A stretch of DNA of 64,000 nucleotides from positions 62,001 to 126,000 of the forward strand of contig CANNCD010000001.1 of the NCBI GenBank assembly GCA_947503035.1, written 5' to 3'. The DNA is from an uncultured Halocynthiibacter sp. Lineage in GTDB: Bacteria > Pseudomonadota > Alphaproteobacteria > Rhodobacterales > Rhodobacteraceae. The notes beneath the pieces were generated by a model. It saw only the letters and a program-made list of their open reading frames with translations, had not been told where the DNA came from and ran no database searches. Shown piece by piece: positions 8,515 through 17,264 of the stretch. Both the position numbers and the translations under genes were made by a program. Every line of letters begins with the position of its first letter. Position 1 is the first letter of the stretch.

Positions 8515-9390
8515 CTATGGTGTGATCATATGGACGCCCGGAATGCGTTCGATTTCCAAAAGGTCTTCTTCGTATTGATGGGTCAGGAAGTCGACGAATT
8601 CGTCGCTCCAACCCGGAAGATCAAGTTCTTCTTCCACCGCGTCCATAACCGCATATTTCCCCAAAAAGGCCGACATAATGTGGCGTTTTTGGATTTCGTT
8701 GACCGGTGGGTTTTGGTGCAGATAGGCGCGGAACCGTTTCATGCCCTCGGGGGACATGATTTCTGCCAACATGGTAAACCCGCCAGTGATCTTGGTCATG
8801 GGCATCAATCCCGCAAGTTCACGCACAATTTCGGCCCAGATGAACGGGGTGTCTTCGTTGGCCCAGACGGTCATGCTGACGTCTGGGTTGTGATGGCGAA
8901 TGCGTTGGATCAACTCGCTCCAACGTAGGGTCGCAGGGTTGGCGCCATGCATGAATTCTTCGTATGAAAGCCGATCTTGTTTGTTGAACACGGCCGGCAA
9001 GAATGTCGCGGGGTTGCACAGGCCCATGGCGATTTCGATGCTTTCTGATGGAAAAAACGTGCGGTACTGCGCGACGCGATGTTCGGCACCGCCATAGAAA
9101 ACGCCGCCATTCAACACCATCGGATGCCCACAGAAAAAGCTCTCAAACGACAGAATAAGTCGCGAGATCACGTCCTCATCCGCCACCGCATCAAGCAAAA
9201 ATTCCTTGGTTTCGGGGTCTGGCTCGGCACCCTTAAGGGCGACAAGGCCGTCGCGGATCAGGGCACGGTATCTGCTGGGGCCGGGGACAATCACACCTTC
9301 TTTGGCGAATGCCTCTCTGTTACGCAGCAACGTTTTTACCAGCCGATCTTCGTCGGTGGCATGTGCGCCAACATGGTATATGACCTTCAT
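8515..9390 (-). CDS. Sulfotransferase-like protein with altered P-loop, function unknown
   Basis: The 291-residue protein begins MKVIYHVGAHATDEDRL, which has the look of the sulfotransferase opening (HIGxxKTGTT) but lacks the KTGTT/S residues that bind the 5' phosphosulfate. The rest is soluble, with a conserved-looking middle (SFESFFCGHP) that recalls the GT-like 'sulfotransferase family' proteins common in roseobacters. The start ATG 9390 has GGAGC five bases upstream. It is divergent from the iron-type permease, with an 82-base gap. A PAPS-independent role is likely if the alignment is right, and the substrate is not predictable. Confidence 0.55.
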   Translation of the reverse strand: MKVIYHVGAHATDEDRLVKTLLRNREAFAKEGVIVPGPSRYRALIRDGLVALKGAEPDPETKEFLLDAVADEDVISRLILSFESFFCGHPMVLNGGVFYGGAEHRVAQYRTFFPSESIEIAMGLCNPATFLPAVFNKQDRLSYEEFMHGANPATLRWSELIQRIRHHNPDVSMTVWANEDTPFIWAEIVRELAGLMPMTKITGGFTMLAEIMSPEGMKRFRAYLHQNPPVNEIQKRHIMSAFLGKYAVMDAVEEELDLPGWSDEFVDFLTHQYEEDLLEIERIPGVHMITP

Positions 9391-9472
9391 AAGGGCTCCG
9401 TTACAGATATCGAATGTCTCTAATATACGCGCTTTTCTGGACAGTGTAAGCGCTTTCCGCTACCTCAGGCCC

Positions 9473-11137
9473 ATGACATTTATTTCCGAGTCTTTCTCAT
9501 TGGTACTGCGCCGCTGTCGGCGCGTTGATATTTGGTCGCTTGGGGCCATTGTGATCGCGGCGTTGGTGGTTTTGCCCGTGATGTCTGTGCTGTTCTTGGC
9601 GTTTTTCCCGTCGGAAAACATCTGGCCGCATCTCATATCGACGACCTTGCCGCGCTATATGTTCAACACCATCGTGATGATGGTCAGCGTCGGCGCCGTG
9701 ACCGTTGCGGTGGGGACAGGGGCGGCTTGGATCTTGACGCAGTACCGGTTCGTTGGTTCGCGCTGGCTCAGCTGGCTGTTGTTGTTGCCCTTGGCGATAC
9801 CGGCCTATGTGGGGGCCTATGCGCTTGTGGATTTTCTGGAATACGCGGGGCCGGTACAGACGGGGATGCGGTCGATCTTTGGCTGGGAAACGTCGCGTGA
9901 TTACTGGTTCCCCGAAATCCGATCCCGCGGCGCGGCGATCGTGGTGTTGTCCGCGGCGCTCTATCCCTATGTCTATTTGATGGCCCGCGTGGCGTTTATC
10001 GAACAATCCGGCAGCCGGTTTGAGGTCGCACAGGCTCTTGGCGCCGGCCCGTTCCGCCGGTTCTGGCGCGTTGGCTTGCCCCTTGCGCGCCCCGCCATTG
10101 CGGCGGGGGCGGCGATCGCCATGATGGAAACCGTGTCCGATTTCGGCACCGTGGAATTTTTCGCGGTCCAAACCCTTACTACAGGGATTTTCAGCACGTG
10201 GTACGAAAGCCATAACGCAGGTGGTGCATCCCAGATCGCCTGTGTGGTTCTGGTTCTTGTTCTGGTTTTGGTGGCCTTGGAAAAATCCAGCCGCCGTCGC
10301 TTGCGGTATCACAACACGGTCCGCAATCAACGTGTGAATGAACCCGTGGCCCTGACGGGTGGGTCGGGTTTCATCGCCTTTGTCGTTTGCGTCGTGCCGT
10401 TTTTGATCGGCTTCGTGATGCCGGTCGCGGTGATCGTGCGCCACGCGATCCGCAATGCGGACCTGTGGGCGGATGATACGCTCTGGTCGGCGGCGTTCAA
10501 CACGGTGTGGGTTGGCATGACGGCGGCGGTGATCGCGGTCGGCTTGGCGATCTTTATGGTCTATGCGGTGCGCATGACCGGCCGTCGTTTGCCACGGTTC
10601 CTGTTGCCCGTGACGACGCTTGGCTATGCGGCGCCTGGTGCGGTGCTTGGTGTTGGGATTCTGATCCCCATGGCGGCGGCGGATCACTGGATTGCGGATG
10701 CGGGCGTTGCCCTGTTTGGCGTTGATGTGGGGCTTCTTATGACCGGTACCGCCTTTGCGATTATCGTGGCCTATGTGGTGCGGTTCTTTGCGATTGCCCA
10801 AGGTGCGGTCGATGCCGCCATGGGCCGTGTCGCACCCAGCCTTCCGCTTGCCGCGCGCTCACTTGGCCAATCCAAATTCGGCGCGCTGCGTCGTGTGTAT
10901 TTCCCGTTGATGCGCGGCTCTATTGGCACCGCGCTCCTGTTGGTTTTTGTCGATAGCGTCAAGGAACTGCCTGCCACGCTTTTGTTGCGGCCCTTTGGTT
11001 TTGATACCCTCGCAACACAGGTTTATGAGCACGCCTCACTTGAAAATCTCGGCGATGCATCCCCCGCCGCGGTGATTGTGATCGCCGTTGGGATCGGTGC
11101 CGTGCTTCTGTTGGCGCAGGCCCAACGCAGGGGATAG
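9473..11137 (+). CDS. Iron(III)-type ABC transporter permease (FbpB-like, double domain)
   Basis: The 554-residue membrane protein carries two binding-protein-dependent permease halves, each with an EAA-type loop: EVAQALGAGPFRRFWRVGLPLARPA at about 180-205 and AARSLGQSKFGALRRVYFPLMRGS at about 460-483 (only partly quoted in other fields). About 12 hydrophobic segments fit the FbpB/ThiP layout. In this family the partners are a periplasmic iron-binding protein and an ATPase, but neither is next to it here, so it is an orphan permease in this window. ATG 9473 begins the hydrophobic protein, although its ribosome site is weak (CTCAGG); upstream in-frame starts overlap the divergent gene and are disfavoured. 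Confidence 0.85.
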   Translation: MTFISESFSLVLRRCRRVDIWSLGAIVIAALVVLPVMSVLFLAFFPSENIWPHLISTTLPRYMFNTIVMMVSVGAVTVAVGTGAAWILTQYRFVGSRWLSWLLLLPLAIPAYVGAYALVDFLEYAGPVQTGMRSIFGWETSRDYWFPEIRSRGAAIVVLSAALYPYVYLMARVAFIEQSGSRFEVAQALGAGPFRRFWRVGLPLARPAIAAGAAIAMMETVSDFGTVEFFAVQTLTTGIFSTWYESHNAGGASQIACVVLVLVLVLVALEKSSRRRLRYHNTVRNQRVNEPVALTGGSGFIAFVVCVVPFLIGFVMPVAVIVRHAIRNADLWADDTLWSAAFNTVWVGMTAAVIAVGLAIFMVYAVRMTGRRLPRFLLPVTTLGYAAPGAVLGVGILIPMAAADHWIADAGVALFGVDVGLLMTGTAFAIIVAYVVRFFAIAQGAVDAAMGRVAPSLPLAARSLGQSKFGALRRVYFPLMRGSIGTALLLVFVDSVKELPATLLLRPFGFDTLATQVYEHASLENLGDASPAAVIVIAVGIGAVLLLAQAQRRG

Positions 11138-11281
11138 CGTTGTTATCAAACGGTAATATCCGTTTATCCCTTGTTTTTAAGGACCTTCTTTATCGTCCCT
11201 AGAAAAACTTTGAAAAAAGTTGCGAAAAATCAAAAATGGGGGTTGCGCCCCTCCGCGTCAAAGCGTAAATCCTCCCTCAAC

Positions 11282-11357
11282 GCCCCTATAGCTCAGCTGG
11301 TAGAGCAACTGATTTGTAATCAGTAGGTCCGCGGTTCGAGTCCGTGTGGGGGCACCA
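11282..11357 (+). tRNA. tRNA-Thr (anticodon TGT)
   Basis: The 76-base sequence folds as a cloverleaf: acceptor GCCCCTA with TGGGGGC, D-arm GCTCAGCTGGTAGAGC, anticodon stem ACTGA/TCAGT around the loop TTTGTAA (anticodon TGT, reading ACA), T-arm with GGTTCGAGTCC, discriminator A and encoded CCA. Confidence 0.97.
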
Positions 11358-11521
11358 CAATCACTCGCTTTATTATAAACTATGACCGAGAGATCGGTGC
11401 CGCACGGACTTGCGTTCGTTTGCTTTGGCGCGATGCTGTTCTCGCTCGTGAAATCTCACAACGAAATTTAAACACCTTTGCTTCATCCTCTGACTCGCAC
11501 AGAATGTGACAGGAGAACGCG

Positions 11522-12262
11522 GTGTTCGTGAAACTTGAAAGATTGCTTTGGGTTGCCCTTGTTTTGATTTGGGGACCCTTTGGAGCGTTTGCGGAGCCGT
11601 TTTCGATGTTGAACGGCGATGCGTTGGGTCGGACAGGCGGGTCTTTGTTTACGGCTTCCGCTGCGTTGCCGCCTCGCTCGGGCGCGGCAAGTCTATTTTC
11701 CGACAGAAATGAGGGGAGCCTGTTCGCGCCATTCCCCAAGCGTACTGCGCCCCGCCACCGAGTGTCCCGTCTTGGGGCCTATGCGGCCCCCGTGGTGAAA
11801 ATCCGACAGATCATCGAAGACGCCGAAAGCCGCAAGCACGGTTATGATGCCGTCCAATTTGGTGCACGTATCCGGCCAAGCAAACGGCCGACCCAGATGA
11901 CGATTGGGGAAATCAACGCATGGATTGATGCGACGCCAGGTCAGCCACATGCGATTGGCCGCTATCAATTTATTCCCGCGACGCTACGTCGTTTGGTTAA
12001 GCTCTTGGATCTAAAACAGCACGACGTGTTCTCGCCGGCCGTGCAGGACCGCTTGGCCGATATTTTATTGGACGAGGCGGGCTATGGTAAATTTCGGGCG
12101 GGCCGGATTACACGGCACGAATTCATGAACAACCTCGCGAAAATATGGGCGGGATTGCCCACGTCGTCGGGGCGGTCATATTATGATGGATACGCAGGGA
12201 ACAAGGCGTCGCTGACTTGGGAAGACTTCGACGCCCAAATGGCCCAAATTTTTCCGAGTTAA
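11522..12262 (+). CDS. Secreted lysozyme-like (muramidase-type) protein
   Basis: The 246-residue protein has a signal peptide (hydrophobic to about residue 22, likely cleaved after AFA), a low-complexity spacer to about 90 and a lysozyme-like domain from 91 to the end. The domain contains IIEDAES with E102 in the position of the catalytic Glu, GYDAV, the strongly typical HAIGRYQFIPATL and a WAGLP...GRSYYDG stretch, as in lambda-lysozyme-like muramidases. GTG 11522 is supported by AGGAGA nine bases upstream. It is single-copy here and converges on the DUF1304 gene through a shared TTAA stop. Cell-wall remodelling is the likely role; it could equally be inactive. Confidence 0.75.
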   Translation: MFVKLERLLWVALVLIWGPFGAFAEPFSMLNGDALGRTGGSLFTASAALPPRSGAASLFSDRNEGSLFAPFPKRTAPRHRVSRLGAYAAPVVKIRQIIEDAESRKHGYDAVQFGARIRPSKRPTQMTIGEINAWIDATPGQPHAIGRYQFIPATLRRLVKLLDLKQHDVFSPAVQDRLADILLDEAGYGKFRAGRITRHEFMNNLAKIWAGLPTSSGRSYYDGYAGNKASLTWEDFDAQMAQIFPS

Positions 12263-12621
12263 CCAAACGCGAGTGTGATCAGGGCAAGCGAAGCCGGAAC
12301 GGTCTGGACGTATAGTATACGTTTCGAGACGGTTTTTGCCCCATAGAGCCCCGCAACCGCAACACAGAGCAAAAAGAACCCAGCCACGTTTTTGGACCAC
12401 ATATCGTCGCCAATAATCAAGGACCAGACAAGCCCCGCGCCAAGAAACCCGTTATAAAGCCCTTGGTTCGCGGCCATTGCACGGGTCGGCGTAAACAGGT
12501 CCTTGTTCAACGACGCGAAAATTTTGGGCCCGCGACTTTCCCATGCGAACATTTCAAACCACATAATATAGAAGTGCAACGCCGCAATCAGCGCAACGAA
12601 GATCATAGAAATTACTGACAT
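12259..12621 (-). CDS. DUF1304 membrane protein
   Basis: The 120-residue protein has four hydrophobic segments and the family's typical text (HFYIMWFEMFAWES, then ANQGLYNGFLGAGL). ATG 12621 follows AAAGGGCCAAA; an upstream ATG at 12645 lacks support. DUF1304 proteins are small inner-membrane proteins of unknown function. It is divergent from the TPP enzyme across a 192-base region. Confidence 0.85.
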   Translation of the reverse strand: MSVISMIFVALIAALHFYIMWFEMFAWESRGPKIFASLNKDLFTPTRAMAANQGLYNGFLGAGLVWSLIIGDDMWSKNVAGFFLLCVAVAGLYGAKTVSKRILYVQTVPASLALITLAFG

Positions 12622-12813
12622 TTTGGCCCTTTCAAGTTCCGCCACTTGGCGGTTGCGTCAACCCTATGTGCACCCGAACACGATTGCAATTCCACTGCTC
12701 GGTAACTGACCTTTGGGAACACATCTTTGTCATTTGTTTTACAACTGGGCGCATTTACCTTGTCTGGTCGGTGCATTCGCTTCAAATCATAGGCAACTTA
12801 AAGGAGACCAGTG

Positions 12814-14448
12814 ATGGCGCATTCATCCGAAACCGGTACGCAGCGGGCGGCAGATATTCTTGCGAAACGATTGTATGATGCGGGGTGCCGTTATGCCTTC
12901 GGGATGCCAGGCGGCGAAGTCCTGACGCTTATTGATGCGCTTGAGGCGGCGGGAATCACATTCGTTTTGACAAAACACGAAAACGCGGCCGGTTTTATGG
13001 GCGAGGGGGTGCATCACACGGATGGCGCGCCCGCGATCCTTGTAGCGACGATCGGGCCGGGTGCCGTGAACGGCATCAACGTGGTGGCGAACGCGGATCA
13101 GGATCGTGTGCCGTTGATCGTATTGACGGGTTGCGTCGATACGGACGAGGCCCAGACCTATACCCATCAGGTTTTGGATCACGAAGCCGTTTTCGCGCCA
13201 ATCACCAAGGGCACGTTCCGGTTGACGGCCAAAAGCGCTGACATCATCGCGGACAAGGCCGTGAACTTGTCGCAGACGGGCCGTGCGGGACCGGTGCATA
13301 TCGATGTGCCCATTAACGTGGCCGACACCTCGGTTCCGGTGGCCCTGCCGCGCCGAAATACGCTGCCCGCGAAATGCGTTCCTGCACCATCCGCAGAATT
13401 GACCTTGGCTAAGGATTGGTTGGCTGAGGCGAAGAAGCCTGTGATGATTATCGGGCTTGATGCGCTCGCGGATGATGCCGCGGACGAGATATTGGCGTTC
13501 GTTGAGACCCATTCGGTCCCCTTTGTGACGACCTATAAGGCCAAGGGGATCATCCCCGAAACACATCCACTGTGTCTTGGGGGCGCAGGGCTTTCGCCGA
13601 AGGCGGATGGGATTTTGGTTCCGTTCATCGAACAGGCAGATCTGGTGATTTGTGCGGGGTATGATCCGATTGAGATGCGCACCGGTTGGCGCGATATTTG
13701 GTCGCCGCATAACACTCGGGTGATCGACATCACCGCCACCGAAAACACGCATTACATGCACCAAGCGGGCCTGAATTTCGTGGCCGATACCGGCGCGACC
13801 CTGGCGATGATATCGCGGGGCGTGGCACCAATGGATACATGGATTGGCGGCGAAGTCGCGGCAGTAAAACAAGCGCTGAATGCGGCCTTCCCACAGGATG
13901 ACGCATGGGGTGCTGCGGGTGTGATCGCACAGTGCCGCGCGTCCTTGCCGGCAAACACCATCGCCACTGTCGATAGCGGCGCGCATCGGATTCTCTTGTC
14001 TCAAATGTGGTCCTGCGCCGCGCCGCGCACGTTGCTCCAGTCGTCTGGCTTCTGCACGATGGGTGTTGCGGTTCCGTTGGCGATGGGGGTGAGCGTCGCA
14101 GAACCGGATGCCCCCGTTGTGTCCTTTAGCGGTGACGCGGGCATGTTGATGGTCGCGGGGGAATTGTCTACCGCCGCCGAACGCGGGCTGCGAACCATTT
14201 TCGTGGTGTTTGTTGACGCGAGCCTTGCGTTGATCGAATTGAAACAACGCGGGCGCCAGTTGCAGAACACCGGTGTTGACTTCGCCAAACACGATTTCGC
14301 CGCGATCGGGCGGGCCTTTGGCGGCAATGGCACCGATGTGTTCGATCGTGCGGGCCTTGCGCAGGCGATTGACGATGCGCTTGCGGTAGACGGGTTCACC
14401 GTGATTGCCGCGCATATCGACCGCCAATCTTATGATGGGCGGATATAA
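12814..14448 (+). CDS. Thiamine-pyrophosphate-dependent enzyme, acetolactate-synthase-like
   Basis: The 544-residue protein has the three-domain TPP fold: an N-terminal domain with the activating glutamate E56 (LTKHENAAGFM), a central domain and a C-terminal TPP-binding domain. The metal motif is GDA (440-442, usually GDG) followed by VDASLALIELKQ, in which the first Asn of the usual ND pair is V467 and the Asp is kept (D468). This pattern occurs in acetolactate-synthase relatives such as decarboxylases and sulfoacetaldehyde acetyltransferase, not in housekeeping IlvB. AAGGAG lies eight bases before ATG 12814. The next gene, a CoA-transferase, follows after one base, so the pair probably acts on one substrate. 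The substrate is not predictable; oxalyl-CoA decarboxylase was considered but the sequence is not close. Confidence 0.8.
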   Translation: MAHSSETGTQRAADILAKRLYDAGCRYAFGMPGGEVLTLIDALEAAGITFVLTKHENAAGFMGEGVHHTDGAPAILVATIGPGAVNGINVVANADQDRVPLIVLTGCVDTDEAQTYTHQVLDHEAVFAPITKGTFRLTAKSADIIADKAVNLSQTGRAGPVHIDVPINVADTSVPVALPRRNTLPAKCVPAPSAELTLAKDWLAEAKKPVMIIGLDALADDAADEILAFVETHSVPFVTTYKAKGIIPETHPLCLGGAGLSPKADGILVPFIEQADLVICAGYDPIEMRTGWRDIWSPHNTRVIDITATENTHYMHQAGLNFVADTGATLAMISRGVAPMDTWIGGEVAAVKQALNAAFPQDDAWGAAGVIAQCRASLPANTIATVDSGAHRILLSQMWSCAAPRTLLQSSGFCTMGVAVPLAMGVSVAEPDAPVVSFSGDAGMLMVAGELSTAAERGLRTIFVVFVDASLALIELKQRGRQLQNTGVDFAKHDFAAIGRAFGGNGTDVFDRAGLAQAIDDALAVDGFTVIAAHIDRQSYDGRI

Positions 14449-14449
14449 C

Positions 14450-15631
14450 ATGGCGGGGGCACTGGACGGGCTTGTTGTTTTGGATCTGTCCCGCATTTTG
14501 GCGGGGCCGACCTGTACCCAGTTGCTGGGCGATCTTGGCGCGAAGGTGATCAAGATTGAGAACCCCGTGACGGGCGGAGATGACACCCGCGTGTGGGGGC
14601 CACCTTTTGCGACGGATGTGGACGGCGCGCCCACCGATCTGAGCGCCTATTTCATGTCGGCGAACCGGAACAAGTTGTCCGTCGCCATTGATATCGCATC
14701 GCAAGAGGGCCAAGAGCAGGTGCGCGCCTTGGCCGCCCAAGCGGATATCGTGATTGAAAATTTCAAACCGGGTGGCCTTGCCAAATACGGGTTGGACCAC
14801 GCGTCAATGTTGGCCACGCACCCGTCGCTTGTCTATTGTTCGATCTCGGGGTTCGGCCAGACCGGCCCGAACGCGTCCAAACCTGGCTATGACATCATGG
14901 CCCAAGGGTTCGGCGGCATCATGAGTCTGACTGGCGAACCCGAGGGCCAACCAATGAAGGTTGGCGTTGGTGTGGCCGACGTCATGTGCGGCATGTATGC
15001 AACCGTCGGGATTCTGGCCGCCCTGCGTCACCGCGATCAAACCGGTGAGGGGCAACATATTGACGTCGCCCTTGTCGATAGCCAGCTCGCGTGGTTGGTA
15101 AACGAGGGTGTGAATTTCCTGACGTCGGAACGGCTCCCTAAACGACAGGGCAATGGCCACCCGAATATCGAGCCATATCAAGTGTTTGCGGCAAGTGATG
15201 GCCATGTCATCGTGGCCGTGGGCAACGACAGCCAGTTTCGCCGGTGCATGGAGTTTCTGGGCGTTGCGGGGCTTTCGGATGTGGATGCCTATGCAACAAA
15301 TCCAGCGCGCCTGAAAAACCGCGATGCGTTGATCGCGACGCTAGAACCGCTTTTTGCGGCGAAAACCATGGGCGAGATCATCGACGGCCTTGAGGCGCGG
15401 CGCGTGCCTGTTGGACCGGTGAATACGCTTGATAAGGCATTGAATAGCGATCAAGCCAAGGCCCGCGAGATGGTCGTCGAGGTTCCTGCCGCTGTCCAAG
15501 GTGGCGCGGTGCGCCTCTTGGGCAATCCGCTTAAGCTGTCGAAAACGCCGGTGACCTATCGACGTCCGCCGCCACGTTTTGGCCAAGACACAGATCAGGT
15601 TTTGGCCGATTTGGAAACGGGCGGCGCATAG
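14450..15631 (+). CDS. CaiB/BaiF-family (class III) CoA-transferase
   Basis: The 393-residue product has the family landmarks: LDLSRILAGPTCTQLLGDLGA near the N-terminus, KIENPVTGGDDTR, and the catalytic aspartate at D148 in GYDIMAQGFGG. The length is normal. Family members move CoA between carboxylic acids (formyl/oxalate, carnitine, bile acids, succinate and so on). ATG 14450 begins right after the stop of the TPP enzyme, so the two form an operon. No adjacent transporter or regulator narrows the substrate. Confidence 0.9.
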   Translation: MAGALDGLVVLDLSRILAGPTCTQLLGDLGAKVIKIENPVTGGDDTRVWGPPFATDVDGAPTDLSAYFMSANRNKLSVAIDIASQEGQEQVRALAAQADIVIENFKPGGLAKYGLDHASMLATHPSLVYCSISGFGQTGPNASKPGYDIMAQGFGGIMSLTGEPEGQPMKVGVGVADVMCGMYATVGILAALRHRDQTGEGQHIDVALVDSQLAWLVNEGVNFLTSERLPKRQGNGHPNIEPYQVFAASDGHVIVAVGNDSQFRRCMEFLGVAGLSDVDAYATNPARLKNRDALIATLEPLFAAKTMGEIIDGLEARRVPVGPVNTLDKALNSDQAKAREMVVEVPAAVQGGAVRLLGNPLKLSKTPVTYRRPPPRFGQDTDQVLADLETGGA

Positions 15632-15647
15632 ACGCCAATTGCGCAAT

Positions 15648-15673
15648 GGTTTCGGCGCAGTCGTGCCGAAACC
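15648..15673 (+). terminator. Hairpin after the CoA-transferase gene
   Basis: GGTTTCGGC and GCCGAAACC form a perfect 9-bp stem around an eight-base loop, 16 bases after the stop. There is no T run after it, so it may be a weak or factor-assisted terminator or an mRNA-end stabiliser. The remaining bases up to 15893 hold nothing else that I recognise. Confidence 0.45.
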
Positions 15674-15893
15674 CCATGGAATCATGAATTCCCTTTTGCT
15701 TGGGCGTGAATTCCACCAAACGACTCTGAAATAAACAGCGCTAATTTATCAGCAGCGACCGTAATTTCCGCCCTATGGACGGCAATCTGATCGCGGATGG
15801 TCACATGGGCGTGAGGATGGGCCAAAGAGCCTTTTGGGCTGAAACTTGACAGGTATACAAAGAGTTAAATGAAATGATGAGTATGGATTTTAC

Positions 15894-17261
15894 ATGCAGA
15901 CGTTGATGGATTGCTTTGGTCAAAATGTACGGGTTGTGACGCCAGAAGTTCGTGATGAATGGGACAGCGCCGTTTTGGCCGTCATGGCCCATAGCGCGAC
16001 AACCTCTCTTCATCTGACGCGTGTACTGGAATTGGATCCACAGTTTGCACTGGCGCAGGCGCTCAAGGGGATGGCGTGTCTGTTGATGGGACGTTGTGAA
16101 ATGCGCGCCCCCGCCGTCGAGGCGCTCGCGGCCGCGAAATCCGCCCTTGTGCATCGTCCCTATGAGATGCGCGAAGCCGCCTTTGTCGAGGCGCTTGAAC
16201 AATGGGTAAGTGGAAGCCCGCGCGGCGCCATCGTTACTATGGAACGCGTGTTGTCCCATGCCCCCCAAGACACATTGGCCATGAAGTTGAGCCACTCTAT
16301 TCGGTTCCTTTTGGGCGATGCCGTTGGGATGCGCCAGTCCATCGAGGCGCTTTTGCCGGCCTATGATGCGACCCATCCGGCCAAGGGCTATCTGCTTGGG
16401 TGTCACGCCTTTACGCTTGAAGAAACTGGCGATTATGAGGCCGCCGAACGGGCCGGACGCGCGGGGCTTGAACTGGCACCGGATGATGCGTGGGGTCTTC
16501 ATGCGGTGGCCCACGTTTACGATATGACGGGACGCGCAGACGCGGGCATCAAATGGCTGACGGGGCGCGAAGAGGCGTGGGAACACTGTAACAACTTCCG
16601 CTATCACGTGTGGTGGCACAAGGCGCTGATGCATCTGGACCAAGGTCACGTGGATATCGCGCTGGCGCTTTATGACAATGAAATCCGCAAGGATAAGACC
16701 GACGACTACCGCGATATTTCCAACGCGACCTCGTTGCTGTCACGTCTGGAACAGGACGGCGTCGACGTTGGGGACCGCTGGGAAGAGCTCGCTGATTTCT
16801 CGGAAAACCGTGCCGATGACGGGACGCTGATTTTCGCAGATCTGCACTATATGTTGGCCCTGACCGCGGGCAAACGCGAAGACGCCATCGCAACCATGAT
16901 GGGTCGCATGCGCAAAACCGCCGCCGAATCCCGCATTGAAATGTCCAGCGTCGCCGCCCACCCAGGTCTTGCCGCCGCTGAGGGCCTCGAGGCATTCGGC
17001 GAAGGCAATTACGACAGCGCCTTTGTGCATCTGGCAAAGGCCCGCCGAACCCTGTCCACAATCGGGGGCAGCATCGCACAACGTGATGTTTTTGAACGAC
17101 TTACTATCGACGCGGCCATTCGGGGCGGCTATTTGGATGACGCGGTTCAGATTCTTTCGGAACGGACTGCGTTGCGGGCAGGGCGGGCCGACCGGTTCAC
17201 CCAAGTCCGTCTTGACCTTATCAATAGCGCCTCTCACGTCGCGCCAAATTGCGTTGCCTAA
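15894..17261 (+). CDS. TTC38-like tetratricopeptide repeat protein
   Basis: The 455-residue protein is soluble and helical, with TPR-like repeats. It contains the TTC38 signature region: YEAAERAGRAGLELAPDDAWG, then HAVAHVYDMTGRADAGIKWL and FRYHVWWHKALMHLDQG (each quoted in part). Animal TTC38 is a cytosolic protein of unknown function; bacterial copies are also uncharacterised. ATG 15894 was taken as the start because the similarity begins close to it; the upstream bases show no clear ribosome site. The stop is three bases before opgC, so it probably shares the glucan operon. Confidence 0.82.
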   Translation: MQTLMDCFGQNVRVVTPEVRDEWDSAVLAVMAHSATTSLHLTRVLELDPQFALAQALKGMACLLMGRCEMRAPAVEALAAAKSALVHRPYEMREAAFVEALEQWVSGSPRGAIVTMERVLSHAPQDTLAMKLSHSIRFLLGDAVGMRQSIEALLPAYDATHPAKGYLLGCHAFTLEETGDYEAAERAGRAGLELAPDDAWGLHAVAHVYDMTGRADAGIKWLTGREEAWEHCNNFRYHVWWHKALMHLDQGHVDIALALYDNEIRKDKTDDYRDISNATSLLSRLEQDGVDVGDRWEELADFSENRADDGTLIFADLHYMLALTAGKREDAIATMMGRMRKTAAESRIEMSSVAAHPGLAAAEGLEAFGEGNYDSAFVHLAKARRTLSTIGGSIAQRDVFERLTIDAAIRGGYLDDAVQILSERTALRAGRADRFTQVRLDLINSASHVAPNCVA

Positions 17262-17264
17262 TTT

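Noticed and set aside
9497-10801. Long minus-strand open frame opposite the permease
   Set aside because: His-, Arg- and Gln-rich antisense product of a hydrophobic gene, typical of a shadow frame.
12823-14634. Long minus-strand open frame opposite the TPP enzyme and CoA-transferase
   Set aside because: It mirrors the codon pattern of the plus-strand genes, has no domain-like text and no ribosome site.
12814-15631. Oxalate degradation pair (oxalyl-CoA decarboxylase and formyl-CoA transferase)
   Set aside because: The CoA-transferase is of the right family, but the TPP enzyme sequence is acetolactate-synthase-like with unusual metal motifs, so this precise assignment is not supported.
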